Source: Pyrenochaeta sp. MPI-SDFR-AT-0127 (lineage: Eukaryota > Ascomycota > Dothideomycetes > Pleosporales > Cucurbitariaceae). From it: a stretch of DNA of 64,000 nt. The notes beneath the pieces were generated by a model. It worked only from the letters and a program-made list of their open reading frames with translations, was not told the DNA's origin and made no database searches. A program made the position numbers and the translations under genes. The stretch is from NCBI GenBank assembly GCA_020747015.1, contig JAGTJM010000059.1, positions 146,836 to 210,835 on the forward strand, read 5' to 3'. Shown here in pieces: positions 1 through 10,926 of the stretch; positions within the stretch are counted from its first letter, which is position 1, and every line of letters starts with the position of its first letter.

Positions 1-275
1 GGCTTGATGCGAGAAAGAGGATGAATAGACAGAGGTGGCAAAATGAATCTGAGGATTGGGTATCACAAAAGCTGCAGCAGTTGTGTCTACACTCTTTCTC
101 AAAGGCGCGATACTCAGATTGAGCAGCGTACGAAAGTGATTGGAATACTTTGTCTAACTCATGTTACACAGAAATTCTAGTCCTCAATGAGTCTAAAACG
201 TGCAAGGATATCTTGCTCTACATTCATCTGACTTGGATAAAATATCTTAAGTTCCCACATCTCCTTCCTTCCACA

Positions 276-1548
276 CTACAGCCCAAACCCCTCAAGCGGA
301 TACTCCACACTCCCAATACGCTCAGGATACACCAAATCGCTCTGTTTCCTTACCTGATCCATGACACGCATAAGTTGCTCCGTCTCCTCAAGCGGAATAA
401 CCTCGCTCTGCAACCTGCCATCCCGTACACAGCGCGCACACTCATCCGCTTCCCAGAACATGCCGTGTCCGCCCCCAGGAATGGGAAATGACTTGGTGGC
501 ATGTTCGAATTCCGCCGGGGTTCCGCGCGACGCGCTCGAGGCGGGTGTGAGGGTGTATGAGCGAGGACGCGGCGCGTAGTCTATAGTCAAGTCGCCCAGA
601 GTGCCTTGGATGCGTATGGCGTCTGGTGAAGGGAGGTTTGGGTTCGGGGTCGTGGCGACTTGTATACTTGTTCCTGCGACGCCGTGGGCTCCGGTAGGGA
701 ATTTCAAGAGCATGGTAGTCGTCTCGTCCGCGCCTGTGAGCTCGTACTTTGTGACTGCGCTGCTGACGTGCGGGGCACCTCGTTGACCCTCTCCTTGTGC
801 GTGGTACAGGATCATGAAGACCCAGGTTAAGCTGTAGATGCCAAGGTCGAGGAGCGCGCCGCCGGCGAGGTCGAGGTTGACCATGCGGTGTTTGGTGCCG
901 AATTCCTTCTCTGCGTCGTTCCAGAAGGAGAAGTCTGCAAAGACGCGTTTTACATCGCCGAGTTGCCCGCTTCGAATGAATTCTGTGACTTCGCGGGAAA
1001 GGGGGAAGAAGCGTGTCCATACAGCTTCCATTAAGAACCTCTTCTTCTCTTTTGCTAGATCACGTAGGATGCGACATTGCTCGGCGTTTACAGTAATAGG
1101 CTTCTCAACGAGGACGTGTTTTCCGGCTTCAAGGGCAAGGCGGGTGTGCTGGTAATGATGAGAGTGCGGTGTTGCTACATAGATGATATCCACATCTTTG
1201 TCATTGACAAGTTCCTTGTAGGAGCCGAATGCTTTGGCGGTGCTTGGGGCTTTGACTTCGTTCAGGAAGTCTTGTGCACGTGAGGCTGATGTTGACGATG
1301 CTGCGGCGGCGACAATGTGGCGAATATCACCAGCATCTCGGGTGGTGGGGTCGACAAGGAGGTCCTTTGTGAATGCTGGGTGGTGTGGTTAGCTGGGTGA
1401 TGTATACCGAGACTAAACCATCAGTGTTGGACTACTCTTTGCAATACCCCCCGTTGCTAGGGGTTTCGTTAGCACACGCGAATAGAATCAGTACATAAGC
1501 ATGAATACCTAGAATGCCCCACCGAAGAGAAAATGCTTCTGAACTCAT
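276..1548 (-). CDS. Gfo/Idh/MocA-family NAD(P)-dependent oxidoreductase (dihydrodiol / D-xylose dehydrogenase-like)
   Basis: Three exons, 1548-1509, 1456-1436 and 1375-276, give a 386-residue protein; both introns have GT-AG ends and keep frame. The spliced N terminus reads RWGILATGGIAK, the dinucleotide-binding glycine motif of this family, and the first exon plus a 21-bp micro-exon are needed to build it. Further on, residues near 82-115 carry IIYVATPHSHHYQH and the EKPITVN motif (the Lys-Pro of the active site), followed by the C-terminal alpha/beta substrate domain. Family members oxidise sugars or trans-dihydrodiols with NADP; the substrate here cannot be read from sequence. The length matches the fungal dimeric dihydrodiol dehydrogenase group. 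No signal peptide is seen, so it is probably cytosolic. The start is the only ATG that joins to the glycine motif. Confidence 0.88.
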
Positions 1549-2060
1549 ATTGAAGATCTATTAGATGTTGAGCTGCCTGAGGAGGGGCATTTGCGACATT
1601 TGTACTGTGACGGCTCCACCACGATTCCGCGGATACATGGCCCATGTACCTGGCAGGTACTTCCGCAAAGTCAAGTGGTGGACATATCCCACGGAGTACC
1701 CCGCAGCGGCATGTGGGTGAGTAATGGGGCTGCTTTGTTGCTGCCCTAGCGGCTCCACGGGCAGAGAATCCGCCCCCAAAAGTCTGAAGTAGCAGAGCCG
1801 CTTCGTGTGCTATGATGCGGGTTTAGAAAGGGTAGCCCAACCTGCTATAAACGAAGATTGTATGGTTTAAAAGTATATACAAAGCGTAATTGAGATCCAG
1901 CTTTTCCACCTCTTGGGTATCCTGATTTTCCTCCCAGACCATTCTATGCCGCCACTGATCCCCGCCGATCCATTGGTATATTCGAAATCGCTATCCATTG
2001 ATCCCAAAAAACTTTGATAAGAGCCAGGATTGCTAGGTCGTGCTCGTCCCGATTCGTAGT
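1549..2060. other. Intergenic, 3' side of the carrier gene
   Basis: This holds the upstream region of the oxidoreductase and the 3' flank of the peroxisomal carrier, both on the minus strand. A 72-codon minus-strand frame at 1561-1779 has no recognisable content. On the minus strand positions 1881-1874 read TGTATATA, a Puf3-type site described in the findings. Confidence 0.5.
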
Positions 2061-3234
2061 CTACCGGCGAGCAAGCTTCTTCCGTGCCTGAATGGTATAA
2101 GCGTAGAGTGCGTCCTTGAACGCGAAAAGGAAGGCGGCGGTAATGACACTCTGGGTGACCTTTGGCCCAATGCCTAATAGATTATTAACATGCATATTAT
2201 ACGATTCGAAATGCTCCGAGAACTTACCTCCATAAAGGCCAGTATAGCCCTCCTCCCTGATAATCCTCCGGAAGGTTGTCAACATGTCCTCCCTCGGTCC
2301 ATCCCTGCCGGCGACATGCATCCTGCTCTTGACGGTAATATACGGATAGGTGATTGTCGTAGCCAGAAGCTTGCCTAGCGCACCAAGGTAGAAAGCATCC
2401 TTTGGTGTGACTCTGCGCCTCTTCTCCAGATACTGCTTCATTTGCTCAAACACGGTATATTGGAGGATGGGGTTGATCACCAAGACCAGGGCAGGCATGA
2501 CACCGGCAAACAGGCGCGCAGGGCCTTCGTCACGGATGAGGGCAACGACGGTGCCGAGCGTGGACGGCGCCTTGGAGGGCTTCGGGGCACCGGGTAGGGC
2601 GTCCTCGGAAGCCTCAGACTTGCGTGTTGTCATTCGAGTGTTGACGACCCAGATGGGGTTAGTCATGAGGACTGTTGCGCTGCCGGCGATGGCGCCTGCA
2701 ATCATGGACTCGATGGTGGTGAGTTTGGACGACGCGCGACCGGCTTTGAGGGCAGCCTTTTCGAAGAAGGAGCGAGTCCATTCATACCCTTTTGCAGTTA
2801 GTATATCGAGTGTATATATATATATATATGTGTGTGTGTGTTTCAACACTTCAAGCCATACGTACAGTAGTAGTAGACAAAGTTGGTCACGCTGATGCCG
2901 AACAGGGCAGAGTCCAGGCCGGCATAGAGGCCTGCAATGCCTTCTCGCTTTATGATGCGGCGCGCAGCATTGAGCGTCGAAGATTGAGCGCGCTTCGACT
3001 CGACCTGGGCACGGGTAGACAGGGTGATGAGGGGATAGCTGTCCGCGGTTAGCACGTGGGCATGGGCGACGCGCTATGGGTGAAAGCATACGTCAAAGCC
3101 ATGGACAGCAGCCCTCCACCAGCACCGGCGAGAGCATGCGCCACATTGTCGCTCTGCTGAGCCGCCGTGCTCTGCGGCACTGACGACGTAGACTCGGCCA
3201 GCTTCTCCTGGGCCTTCACCTGAGCTTGAGACAT
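2061..3234 (-). CDS. Peroxisomal membrane carrier (PMP47/Ant1-type mitochondrial carrier family)
   Basis: Four exons, 3234-3092, 3038-2866, 2788-2228 and 2173-2061, give 329 residues. The protein has three tandem carrier repeats. Their signature motifs are YPLITLSTRAQ (about residue 49), NPIWVVNTRM and YPYITVKSRM; the lack of the usual acidic residue after Pro and the NPIWVVNTRM form are typical of the peroxisomal branch (yeast Ant1, Candida PMP47, plant PXN) rather than inner mitochondrial carriers. In the family these exchange ATP, AMP, NAD or CoA across the peroxisome membrane, supporting fatty-acid activation and beta-oxidation. The exon 2-3 join restores YYYWYEW, a good check on the splice sites. 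Intron 2 contains a TA/TG microsatellite. The substrate is inferred from the family only. Start is the ATG before MSQAQVKAQ. Confidence 0.9.
2813..2840. repeat. (TA)n/(TG)n microsatellite inside an intron
   Basis: A run of about eight TA units passes straight into about six TG units. It lies wholly within intron 2 of the peroxisomal carrier gene, close to the donor side of the intron on the minus strand. Confidence 0.9.
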
Positions 3235-3782
3235 TGTCTACTATTCGAGTCGAGTCGAGTCGAGTCGCGTCGGGGGTCAAAAGGAGGGGAGGCGCGGGGC
3301 TAGTAAGACCAGGTGCGCAAAGGCTGCAGAGAGAGCAGGTGTAGTAAGAAACACGTCAAGATGTGGTATTAGGAGAAGACGGCGTCCAAAAGGAGGGTGT
3401 TGCAAAATGCCGCCAAAGTGCGAGTGTCTCCGCATTATGAGGGTGCGGCTCCGTCTGGCTTGTGAACGTCACTCTGCATTCCCGGGGTGCAATGTACAAC
3501 CGAGGTAACAGGATCCGCCCATACTAGCGAGCAGCCCGGCTACCATACTCGCACCCTCTCCATGTGCAATCTTATTTTGCATTTGCACTTCATGCGAGCA
3601 CAGAGACTTACCTTCTACATCAGTGATTGGCCCTGTGGAGAAAGAGTATTGGTCAAACTACCTGGGGCCACTTTCAATGCCCCCTTTTTTTTGCGGGGAG
3701 ATAGAATTATGACTTTAGTGTCCATTACTAGCAAAAATGCCCCGGCTATACAGGCAACTCAGTGATCAAAGATAGTTTCACG
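3235..3782. other. Intergenic between carrier start and permease stop
   Basis: The interval holds the promoter and leader of the carrier gene and the 3' flank of the permease, both on the minus strand. Just upstream of the carrier ATG, positions 3246-3265 hold four tandem CGAGT units followed by a degenerate fifth, probably in the 5' leader. No gene is seen. Confidence 0.6.
3246..3265. repeat. (CGAGT)4 pentanucleotide repeat
   Basis: There are four exact CGAGT units plus one degenerate CGCGT copy, 12 bases upstream of the carrier start codon on the minus strand, so probably transcribed as 5' leader. Confidence 0.85.
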
Positions 3783-5401
3783 TCACCTTCCACATGTCCT
3801 CTTCTCTACAAGCCTAAATGGAATGTAGAGCAACGCTGACAGCACAATGGCAACTTCAAATCCGATATCGCCCGTAGTCTTTGCAATTGGGCCAGTGAAC
3901 CAGACCTGTCCTATGCACGGAATGACCAGTCCAAAGCATAGCACCGCAGCAGCAATAGCAGCAAAGCCAGGTGGAAGCTTCTTGACATCATCCCATGCCG
4001 TCTCGTCCTCGGTATAAGATGCAAACTTCGCCCTTCTAAACAGTAAATGCTCAGTCAGCACAATGCCAATGAACGCAGAGCTCCAGTACCCAATTACTCC
4101 AATAAAATTCTCGAGGTTCAGGAAGAATGCTTTGGCTGCTTCGACAGCAACACCGATGACGATGCCAGTGATGATGATGCTGAACAAGACGCGTGGGACA
4201 CGGAAGAGCCATGGAATGAACATTTGCAGGTTCAGTGTGACACTGTACATGGTCGCTGACAGATTTCCAAGCATCGAGAAGGCTAGGATGACGGTGACGA
4301 AGCGGCCAAATCCTCCAGCTGAGTGCATCATAGCCGCAAGCACACCACTTGCCGCATTGGAATCGTAGCCAGCTTTCCATTCGGGTATGTTGGGCGTTGC
4401 ACCACCCATGGCTGCGCCGAGGGTCATGAGTAAGATGGTCGGGAGAGTAAGGCCAGTGTACGTGTATGACGCGATACGAAGTGGTGGAGCCTTCGGGTGC
4501 ATATATGTGGAGAAATCGCTTGCTAGAGCCGCCCACGGGAGCATGAAACTTGCGACGAGCCCACCGAACGATAGTATCTGTGCAGCGGTTGCTGCAGGGG
4601 CTTCGACTTGCTGGTTAAGGCTCTTTCCTCCACATCCTGCAGCGATGATGAGCGCGATCAAAGCAGGAATCCATGCCCATCGCTCGTAGATATGTAGTAC
4701 CCGGAAGCCGCAGAAAGAAATGACCAGGGCGAGGAGGGCCACAATGACAATGCCGACAGTCGCACTGATCGTTTCTCCATCCATAACAGCTGAAAGAGCA
4801 AAGCCGCCGATGATGGAGTCAATGACACAGAAGCCAGTCAACGTGGCCAAGTTCATCAGTACGAGGATAGAGACAAAGTATTTGCCGAATGAGAAACGTG
4901 CTTGGACAAGCTGCCGCATACCCGTCTTCGGTCCCCAGGTACACATATACGCCACTGGCGCTGCTGAGATCAAGGTGAAGAACAGAATGACGAGCGCGGC
5001 ATCTCGAAGAGGGAGGCCAAAAATCATGGTCCCAACCATACCAAAAGTTACTCTGTGCATGCGTTAACAGGAAGACCTTTTGTTCTGTGTTTGTCCATCT
5101 CAAATGATAGTCGAGTGGCCATCAAGCGTTCCAAAGACCATACGTACGGTAGAGGATTGCAGCTCACGCAAAACCAGAGCGTGAAGATGCTGAAGTAATT
5201 CGTCTCCTTCCGAAGCTCATACGGCACAGGTGTGCAGCCTCTAAGCTCAACATCTCCTCGCTTTTCCAAGAAGCTGAGGATGCCTCTCAGTCCTCCCGCT
5301 CTTGCTTGCTTTCCCTCTGTAAGGTCCGCCTTGCCCGTCATTGGATCAGCCTGCTTCATCTCTTTCTCAGACGGAGCCCTGCTACTCTCGACATCGTCCA
5401 T
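3783..5401 (-). CDS. NCS1-family purine-cytosine permease (FCY2/FCY21-like)
   Basis: Two exons, 5401-5148 and 5052-3783, give 507 residues. A hydrophilic N terminus rich in charged residues is followed by about twelve hydrophobic segments. Recognisable family landmarks are the conserved stretch around NPLPVTFGMVGTMIFGL across the exon junction, CTWGPKTGMRQL and YGLTLPT-like segments, and LPWAALASDFSTY in the middle of the protein. In yeast Fcy2 and relatives the protein imports adenine, guanine, hypoxanthine and cytosine by proton symport at the plasma membrane. Two starts compete: the ATG at 5401 has a strong context (GCCATGG), while the in-frame ATG at 5419 would add six residues with a weaker context. 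It is divergent from the MFS transporter to its right. Confidence 0.88.
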
Positions 5402-6107
5402 GGCCGCCAATCCCGGCATAACTCGGCCGCTCTTATGATAACGTTTTTTCTGGGGGCTGACAAGATTGCCCAAACCCAACCCAAGCTCGGTATTCCGAGG
5501 CCGTGGTACAGAGACTTTAGAGCTGATCCACCTTTTTTTGTTATCGCCAACAAACTGGAAATGGAGAAAATCTGGGGTTCTAGTTATACATCATGTAAGA
5601 AAAGACATGCGACGACTGGGCCATCCGCGAGTCGCTCAGCTGCGCTTCATCGAGATATGACTCCCGGTGGCGCGTCACTATGAAAAAAACTGCGCATCGG
5701 AACGTCGCCTCGTCCCTAGATTATCCGGGGCTCAAAAGAAATCTTGCCGGTTCTTTGCGATCTGGCCGGCTTCGAGGAACGCTAAACCACCCACAGCCGC
5801 TTAGCCGCCGATTAACGCTGACAGGCATAGAGCGCCTGTGATAGGCAAAGCGCCATTCAGCAAAGCGGTGCCTCAGGTCATTGATGTGGTGTTGATGGGT
5901 GTGGCCGATGTTCGCCGATTATTGTCGAATACCGCGTGTGTCTCTTGCAGCTTCGCCCTACCATAGGTGCTACGGTGCTCTTTAAACCGAGCTGCAGAGG
6001 AGTCGTTGGGAAGGGTTGAACATTTGCGCAGTGATATAGAGAGATGCTTTCCGCGCGGCTTTCCGGATGGTTACTTCCTTTCGCACCATTTCCAGGACAA
6101 GAGCAAG
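5402..6107. promoter_or_regulatory. Divergent promoter region between two transporter genes
   Basis: About 700 bp separate the permease start (-) from the MFS start (+), so both promoters must lie here. It has scattered GATA/TATC cores, as is common upstream of nitrogen-regulated fungal permeases, but no arrangement that decides regulation. The open frames inside it show no family features. Confidence 0.45.
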
Positions 6108-7626
6108 ATGGCAAGCTCAGACAAGAAGCTAGAACGACCTGAAGAAGCCATCCTGTCTCCAGAACCACCGGAGAACAGCCAATTGGAGGAGCCGTACAGT
6201 ATCTACACCACCAAGGAGAAATGGCTTATTGTAGCCATGGTGGCTATGGCCGGATTTTACAGGTGCGTGACGATGCCAGATGCCTCACTACCATGTTGCT
6301 GATAACATCAGCCCTCTACCAGCGAACATATACTTCCCCGCGATACCGACCCTCGCTCGCGTCTTCGACAAATCAACAGATGCCATCAATCAGACCGTCA
6401 CCATCTACCTAGTCTTCCAAGGCATCTCGCCAATGCTTTGGGGTCCAATCAGCGACCGCTATGGAAGACGTCTCGTCTACATAGTCTGCCTGTCCATCCT
6501 CATCGCCTCTAGCGTTGGCATGGCATTATGTCCGACTGACCATTTCTGGCTTTTATTATTCCTCCGGTGCTTCCAGTCTGGCGGTAGTGCGAGTACAATC
6601 GCCTTAGGTGCTGGAGTGATTGGCGATATCTCGACATCAAAGGAACGAGGAGGCTACTTTGGCATGTTCAACCTTGGACCCATGCTGGCGCCATGCATTG
6701 CTCCAGCACTAGGTGGAGCCTTGTCTCAGACCCTGGGATGGCGGTCAATCTTCTGGAGCATTGTTATCATGGTCGCAGCCGGCCTTGTCTGCATCGCCCT
6801 GTTCCTCCCAGAAACTCTTCGATCAATTTCAGGCAATGGCAGCAAACCTGTCCCCCGCCACCTTCGTGCTATCATACCCGTCGTTGGGCGAAAAGCCTCG
6901 CTGGAAGCTTTCAATGGCGAATTGCGTGCAAAGCCTCGGTATTCCGTCAACCCATTTGTGTTGTTCACATACCCGGACGTAATCGTACTGCTTACCTTCA
7001 CGGGTATCGTATATGCCGTATTCTACACTGTGACTGCGACCATCTCATCGTCCTTTGCCAGAGTATATCCCGACCTTTCCGAAACCGTGCTCGGTCTCTG
7101 TTACCTACCCGTTGGCGCAGGTATGATCATTGGCAGCACCATGACAGGAAAGATGTTGGACTGGGAGTACGCTCGTATCAAAGCAAAGTCTGGCGACAAG
7201 TTCACGATCGAATATGCAAGACTGCGCATCATGCCATTCTACCTTACACTGTTCGTTGTCTGCATCGTCGCATGGGGATGGGTTATCCAAGCAAAGGCAC
7301 ACCTTTCAATCCCATTGATCCTCGGTGTATTCGTCGGATGGACATCCATGGGCATCTTGAACACAACCATGACGCTCAACATTGACATTTTACAAACACG
7401 CAGTTCGGGAGCTACTGCTTGTACAAATCTCGCCAGATGCTCACTAGCAGCAGTATTAATTTCCATCATCGACCGCATGACGACAGCCTGGGGCGATGGC
7501 TGGACATACACATTCTGGGGCGGAATTTGCGCTCTGTTGCTTCCCCTCATGCTTCTCGAGATCAAAATGGGTCCCAAATGGCGGATGAAGCGGGAGAGAG
7601 AAGCAGCAGAAGAGGAGCAAACATAA
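6108..7626 (+). CDS. MFS transporter, DHA1 drug:H+ antiporter type
   Basis: Two exons, 6108-6262 and 6312-7626, give 489 residues; the join restores GFYSPLPANIYFPAIP, the conserved first membrane segment of the group. The cytosolic loop 2-3 motif is present as PISDRYGRR, and the antiporter motif C as GPMLAPCIAPALGG. Twelve hydrophobic segments follow a hydrophilic N terminus of about 40 residues, with a longer central loop. DHA1 members export drugs, polyamines or organic acids; yeast Qdr and Dtr1 are the nearest functional relatives I can name, but the substrate cannot be told. It is head to head with a purine-cytosine permease, which does not prove shared function. The chosen ATG precedes MASSDKKLERPEE; longer upstream frame has no ATG of its own that fits. 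Confidence 0.88.
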
Positions 7627-8585
7627 GTAACGCGCATGTTATTAGAGATTGTTTTATCCATCTCTAACAGACAGTTGATAAACCGATTTGGGTTTTTAGA
7701 ATCTTCTTGATTTTGAGTTGTAACAGATGCACTATACCCCTACATATACAGCGTGTACATAGCAGAATTTCAAGCATTCAATGTTCTCATCTCAACCTTT
7801 TTTTGGGGACTTGTGATTGTGGGCCACAAATTCATCGTCCACCGTTGACCAGACAAGCATACCTTTCAACAGCCGTAGAGATTGTCTGTTTCTAGGTCCA
7901 GGCTACGTGCAAAGTCTCCTCTTACTCTAGCAACAATCAGTTCGAGCACCAGAGAATCGAGGAACCAGTTCGATACATGTTTTCCGAGTACTGATCGGGT
8001 CTTATAGCGGTCCTATGGTAGTTTATTACGTGCAATGAGAGAGGAAAATAACAAAAGGTGTAATGTTAACAACAAGTGTTGAGATCGGCTTGGTAGTGAG
8101 AATATAGCCCAGGTAACAACAAGAGAGGAAGGTACAAGACATAGCAAGAGCAGGAGTAGCATTAACAGAGCTCAGCATAGAAGATGACGTTTGATCTCAG
8201 CACCCCATAATTTTCTTCATTTGATATCTTATCTCTCGTCTCTCTGGCCCCCTGTGCCTAACCATGACCAATCCCAGTCACATTATCTCTTTTCGTTCTG
8301 CTCGTGGCCTATAAAAATACAAGCAAAAGCATAGCTGCGAGCTAGAGCGCTGCTCCAAAGAAACTCCAAGACGGACCCGTAGGCTGTGACTGCAAAGAGA
8401 AGACGCCGACCGTACTGGTACAGATCGCTCATGTAGACGCAAGACTGAAAATGACTAAGAAAAATGTGTCGCACGCTACCACCAAGTGTTCGCCGACAAG
8501 CCCACCCAACTCCTTTTTCCTGTAGTAGTGACTATAACCATCCACATATTGTTCGCATACTCGTCAAAGATCGGTATTCCGCTGA
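7627..8585. other. Convergent intergenic region
   Basis: The two flanking genes converge here, so it holds both 3' untranslated regions and poly-A signals. I see no gene, RNA gene or repeat of note. Confidence 0.6.
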
Positions 8586-10634
8586 TTAGGCGGCTGGAGC
8601 TTCTCCAAACTGCTCACCACCGCGTCCCCTTGGCGCACCACGACCGCGGAAGCCAAAGCCCCGACCGCGTCCACGACCACGGCCGCGACCTCGGAAGCCA
8701 CCTCGGTAGCCGTCAACGCTACCCTGGCCAAAGGTTTCCATGTTCTTCCTACGCTCTTCGCTTCGGAACTCCTGGCCGCGTCTATTGGCAGCCTCGTCCC
8801 TGTCTTTGAGCTCACTTGAGATGTTGTCGAAGAAGCTAGACCCCTTGTCGTATGCGCCAGGAATGACAACGTCCTCTTTCTCGGCGCCGTTCGTCTCACC
8901 GTTGGATATGGCTTCTATGGTTGGAGCGACCGCTGCATCACCAAGTGGTGATCCAGTTGCGATGGCTTCCTTCACCAAATCTTGCTTGTTGAATTTGGCA
9001 TTGGCAGACTCAAAGTCGAAATCTGTAGTCGGAACTTCCATCTTCGGGTGTTGTGGGTGACCTCCTCTTCCACCTCGTCCTCCACGTCCGCCACGGAACT
9101 CTCCGGTTCCTCGCTGACGATGCTGGCGGTTTTGTTGTTCCCGCATACCCTCGACCTTCTGCGCGAGATTATTCAAAGGGTCTGAAGCAGGTGCTGAACC
9201 CTGGCCTTGAGCCTGTCCCTTGTTCTGCAGATTAAGCTTGGCCATAGCTTCGGCAACGGCAGCGGTTGCTAATTGAGTTGCGTTCTGTTGTTGGGCCGCG
9301 GTCCCTGAAGTTTGCTGAGACTGAGCTGAAGCGGCTCCTGGCTGTTGTGCATGTGGTGCGGTCTTGGGAACCTTCGGGCTTGGGATAGGAACGGCCGGAA
9401 CTATACGACCACCCTTGGGGCCCCCTCTGGGTGCTCCCGCTACTGGTTGAGTGACCTGAGGTTGGGGAGGTGCAAGCGCAGCCGCAACATCAGGCTTGGA
9501 GTCCACCGGTGGGGGAGGGGCCTGCTTTGCTGCTGCTGCTTGCGACGATTTTGCTTTCGGGGCCCCTTTCGACTCTGGTGGTTGAGCGGTGCCGTCCGCT
9601 TCAGCGACCTTTGGTTGTGGTGTGGCAGCCTTCTCGTCCTTACTTGACTGAGGTCCAGATTGTGCAGCCCCCCTTGGACCTTGTTGAGGCTGGTTCTGGT
9701 GCTGATGTTGCAGACCAGGAGGACCAACCGGCATGTTAGGAGAGAACGGCCCGGGAGGTCCATTGAAGCCCTGGCCAGGTGGGAACCAGCCGGGCGGTGG
9801 AGCTCCGAATGGGGGCATGCCAAAGGCACCAGGTGGTCCTCCTGGGAATGGACCAGGTCCACCAGGAAATCCACCTTGAGGACCAAACCGATTCGGATAG
9901 GGGCCACCGGGGCCACCAGGGCCAGCGAAGGGTGGATAGCCGCCCGGGGGAAACTGGGCATGCGGGGGGAAGTTTGGCGGCGGTTGTTGCTGACGTTGCT
10001 GATCTTGTGGAGGGTTTTCCTGGCGAGACTGTGATTGTGGTACCTGTTGCACATAATCGCGTCAGCAATGGAGCTTTCAAAACAAATTGAAGAAAAGCTT
10101 GCGAGTTTGTAAGGGTCTCAGAAGGAAGGCAACGGAAAATATCCACACGGTTTTGCGCTCTCGGTGGTTTAATGATTTACATCCGAAAATTTTACATCAC
10201 CGACTCATAGTTGAATGAACAAGACAATAGGCGTAGACTTACTCCGATGATAGCTGGGTCCTGAGGCATGGCAGGTGGGGCTTTCTCCTTTGCAGACTCC
10301 TCGATGCGCAGATCCTTCACATCACTGCCGCGGAACACGATCTGCTCGTAGACGACGTCTGAAGGCGGATACTCGTCCTTGCCGCCTTTGCGGCCCTCGG
10401 TACCGAAGGAGCGCACATTGTCTAGCGAGACTGTCGACGCTTCCGAGTTGATTTCGACGAGCGTGCCGACATAGCTGCGCACGTCAATTGCCGCATCCAA
10501 TGGCTTCTCAACAGCTAGCTACTGACCGGATGTCGCTCTTTGAGATGAGGGAGATGCGAGATCTAAGCAATATGCATCAGTGGGAGCTCAAGCTCGACGG
10601 CCGAAGTTGCGACTGACCCGATGAACTCGGACAT
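8586..10634 (-). CDS. SCD6: LSm14/Scd6-type mRNA decapping activator and translation repressor (Sum2)
   Basis: Four exons, 10634-10618 (17 nt), 10562-10527 (36 nt), 10474-10243 and 10043-8586, give 580 residues. The first three exons encode the divergent LSm domain (residues 1 to about 85: MSEFIGSRISLISKSDIRYVGTL). A long Pro/Gly/Gln-rich linker follows, then the FDF box (TDFDFESANAKFN, about 434-454), the FFD box (YDKGSSFFDNISSEL, about 493-507), the TFG box (RSEERRKNMETFG, about 522-535) and a C-terminal RGG tail (about 543-575). This domain order defines the Scd6/LSm14/Rap55 family, which represses translation, binds eIF4G through RGG, recruits the DEAD-box helicase Dhh1 and Dcp2, and collects in P-bodies. 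A further RGG patch lies just before the FDF box. It is head to head with the PEX39-like gene. Confidence 0.95.
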
Positions 10635-10926
10635 GGCGGTGGACTGTGGGGATCAAAACAGGAGTAAGAGAGTGAAGAAGCTAGATGAAGAGGGAAGGAA
10701 GAAGGGAGGAGAGATAAGGAGGAGAGGTCGTGGCAGGTAAGCGGGGGAGGTGTGTGTGTAAGAGAGAGAGAGAGAGAGGCTGGTTATGAAGGAGCGGCGG
10801 TCGTGGGCTGAAGAGCAGACTTGGCAGGTTTAGCTTAGCGAGGCGGGTCCTCGGAGCTTGAGCCTCACCCTCAAACGTCCCTTACCCCACACCTCGTCCC
10901 ATGTACCACCTTTGCCACTGCTCGCC
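10635..10926. promoter_or_regulatory. Short shared promoter of the Scd6 and PEX39-like genes
   Basis: Only 292 bp lie between the two start codons, so both 5' leaders and both promoters are packed here. It includes a (TG)4 and an (AG)n tract at 10760-10778. No TATA box is evident on either side. Confidence 0.6.
10760..10778. repeat. (AG)n microsatellite
   Basis: About nine AG units preceded by a short TG run, in the divergent promoter between the Scd6 and PEX39-like genes. Confidence 0.9.

Noticed and set aside
1561..1779. 72-codon minus-strand frame
   Set aside because: No similarity recognised and placed in the upstream region of the oxidoreductase gene.
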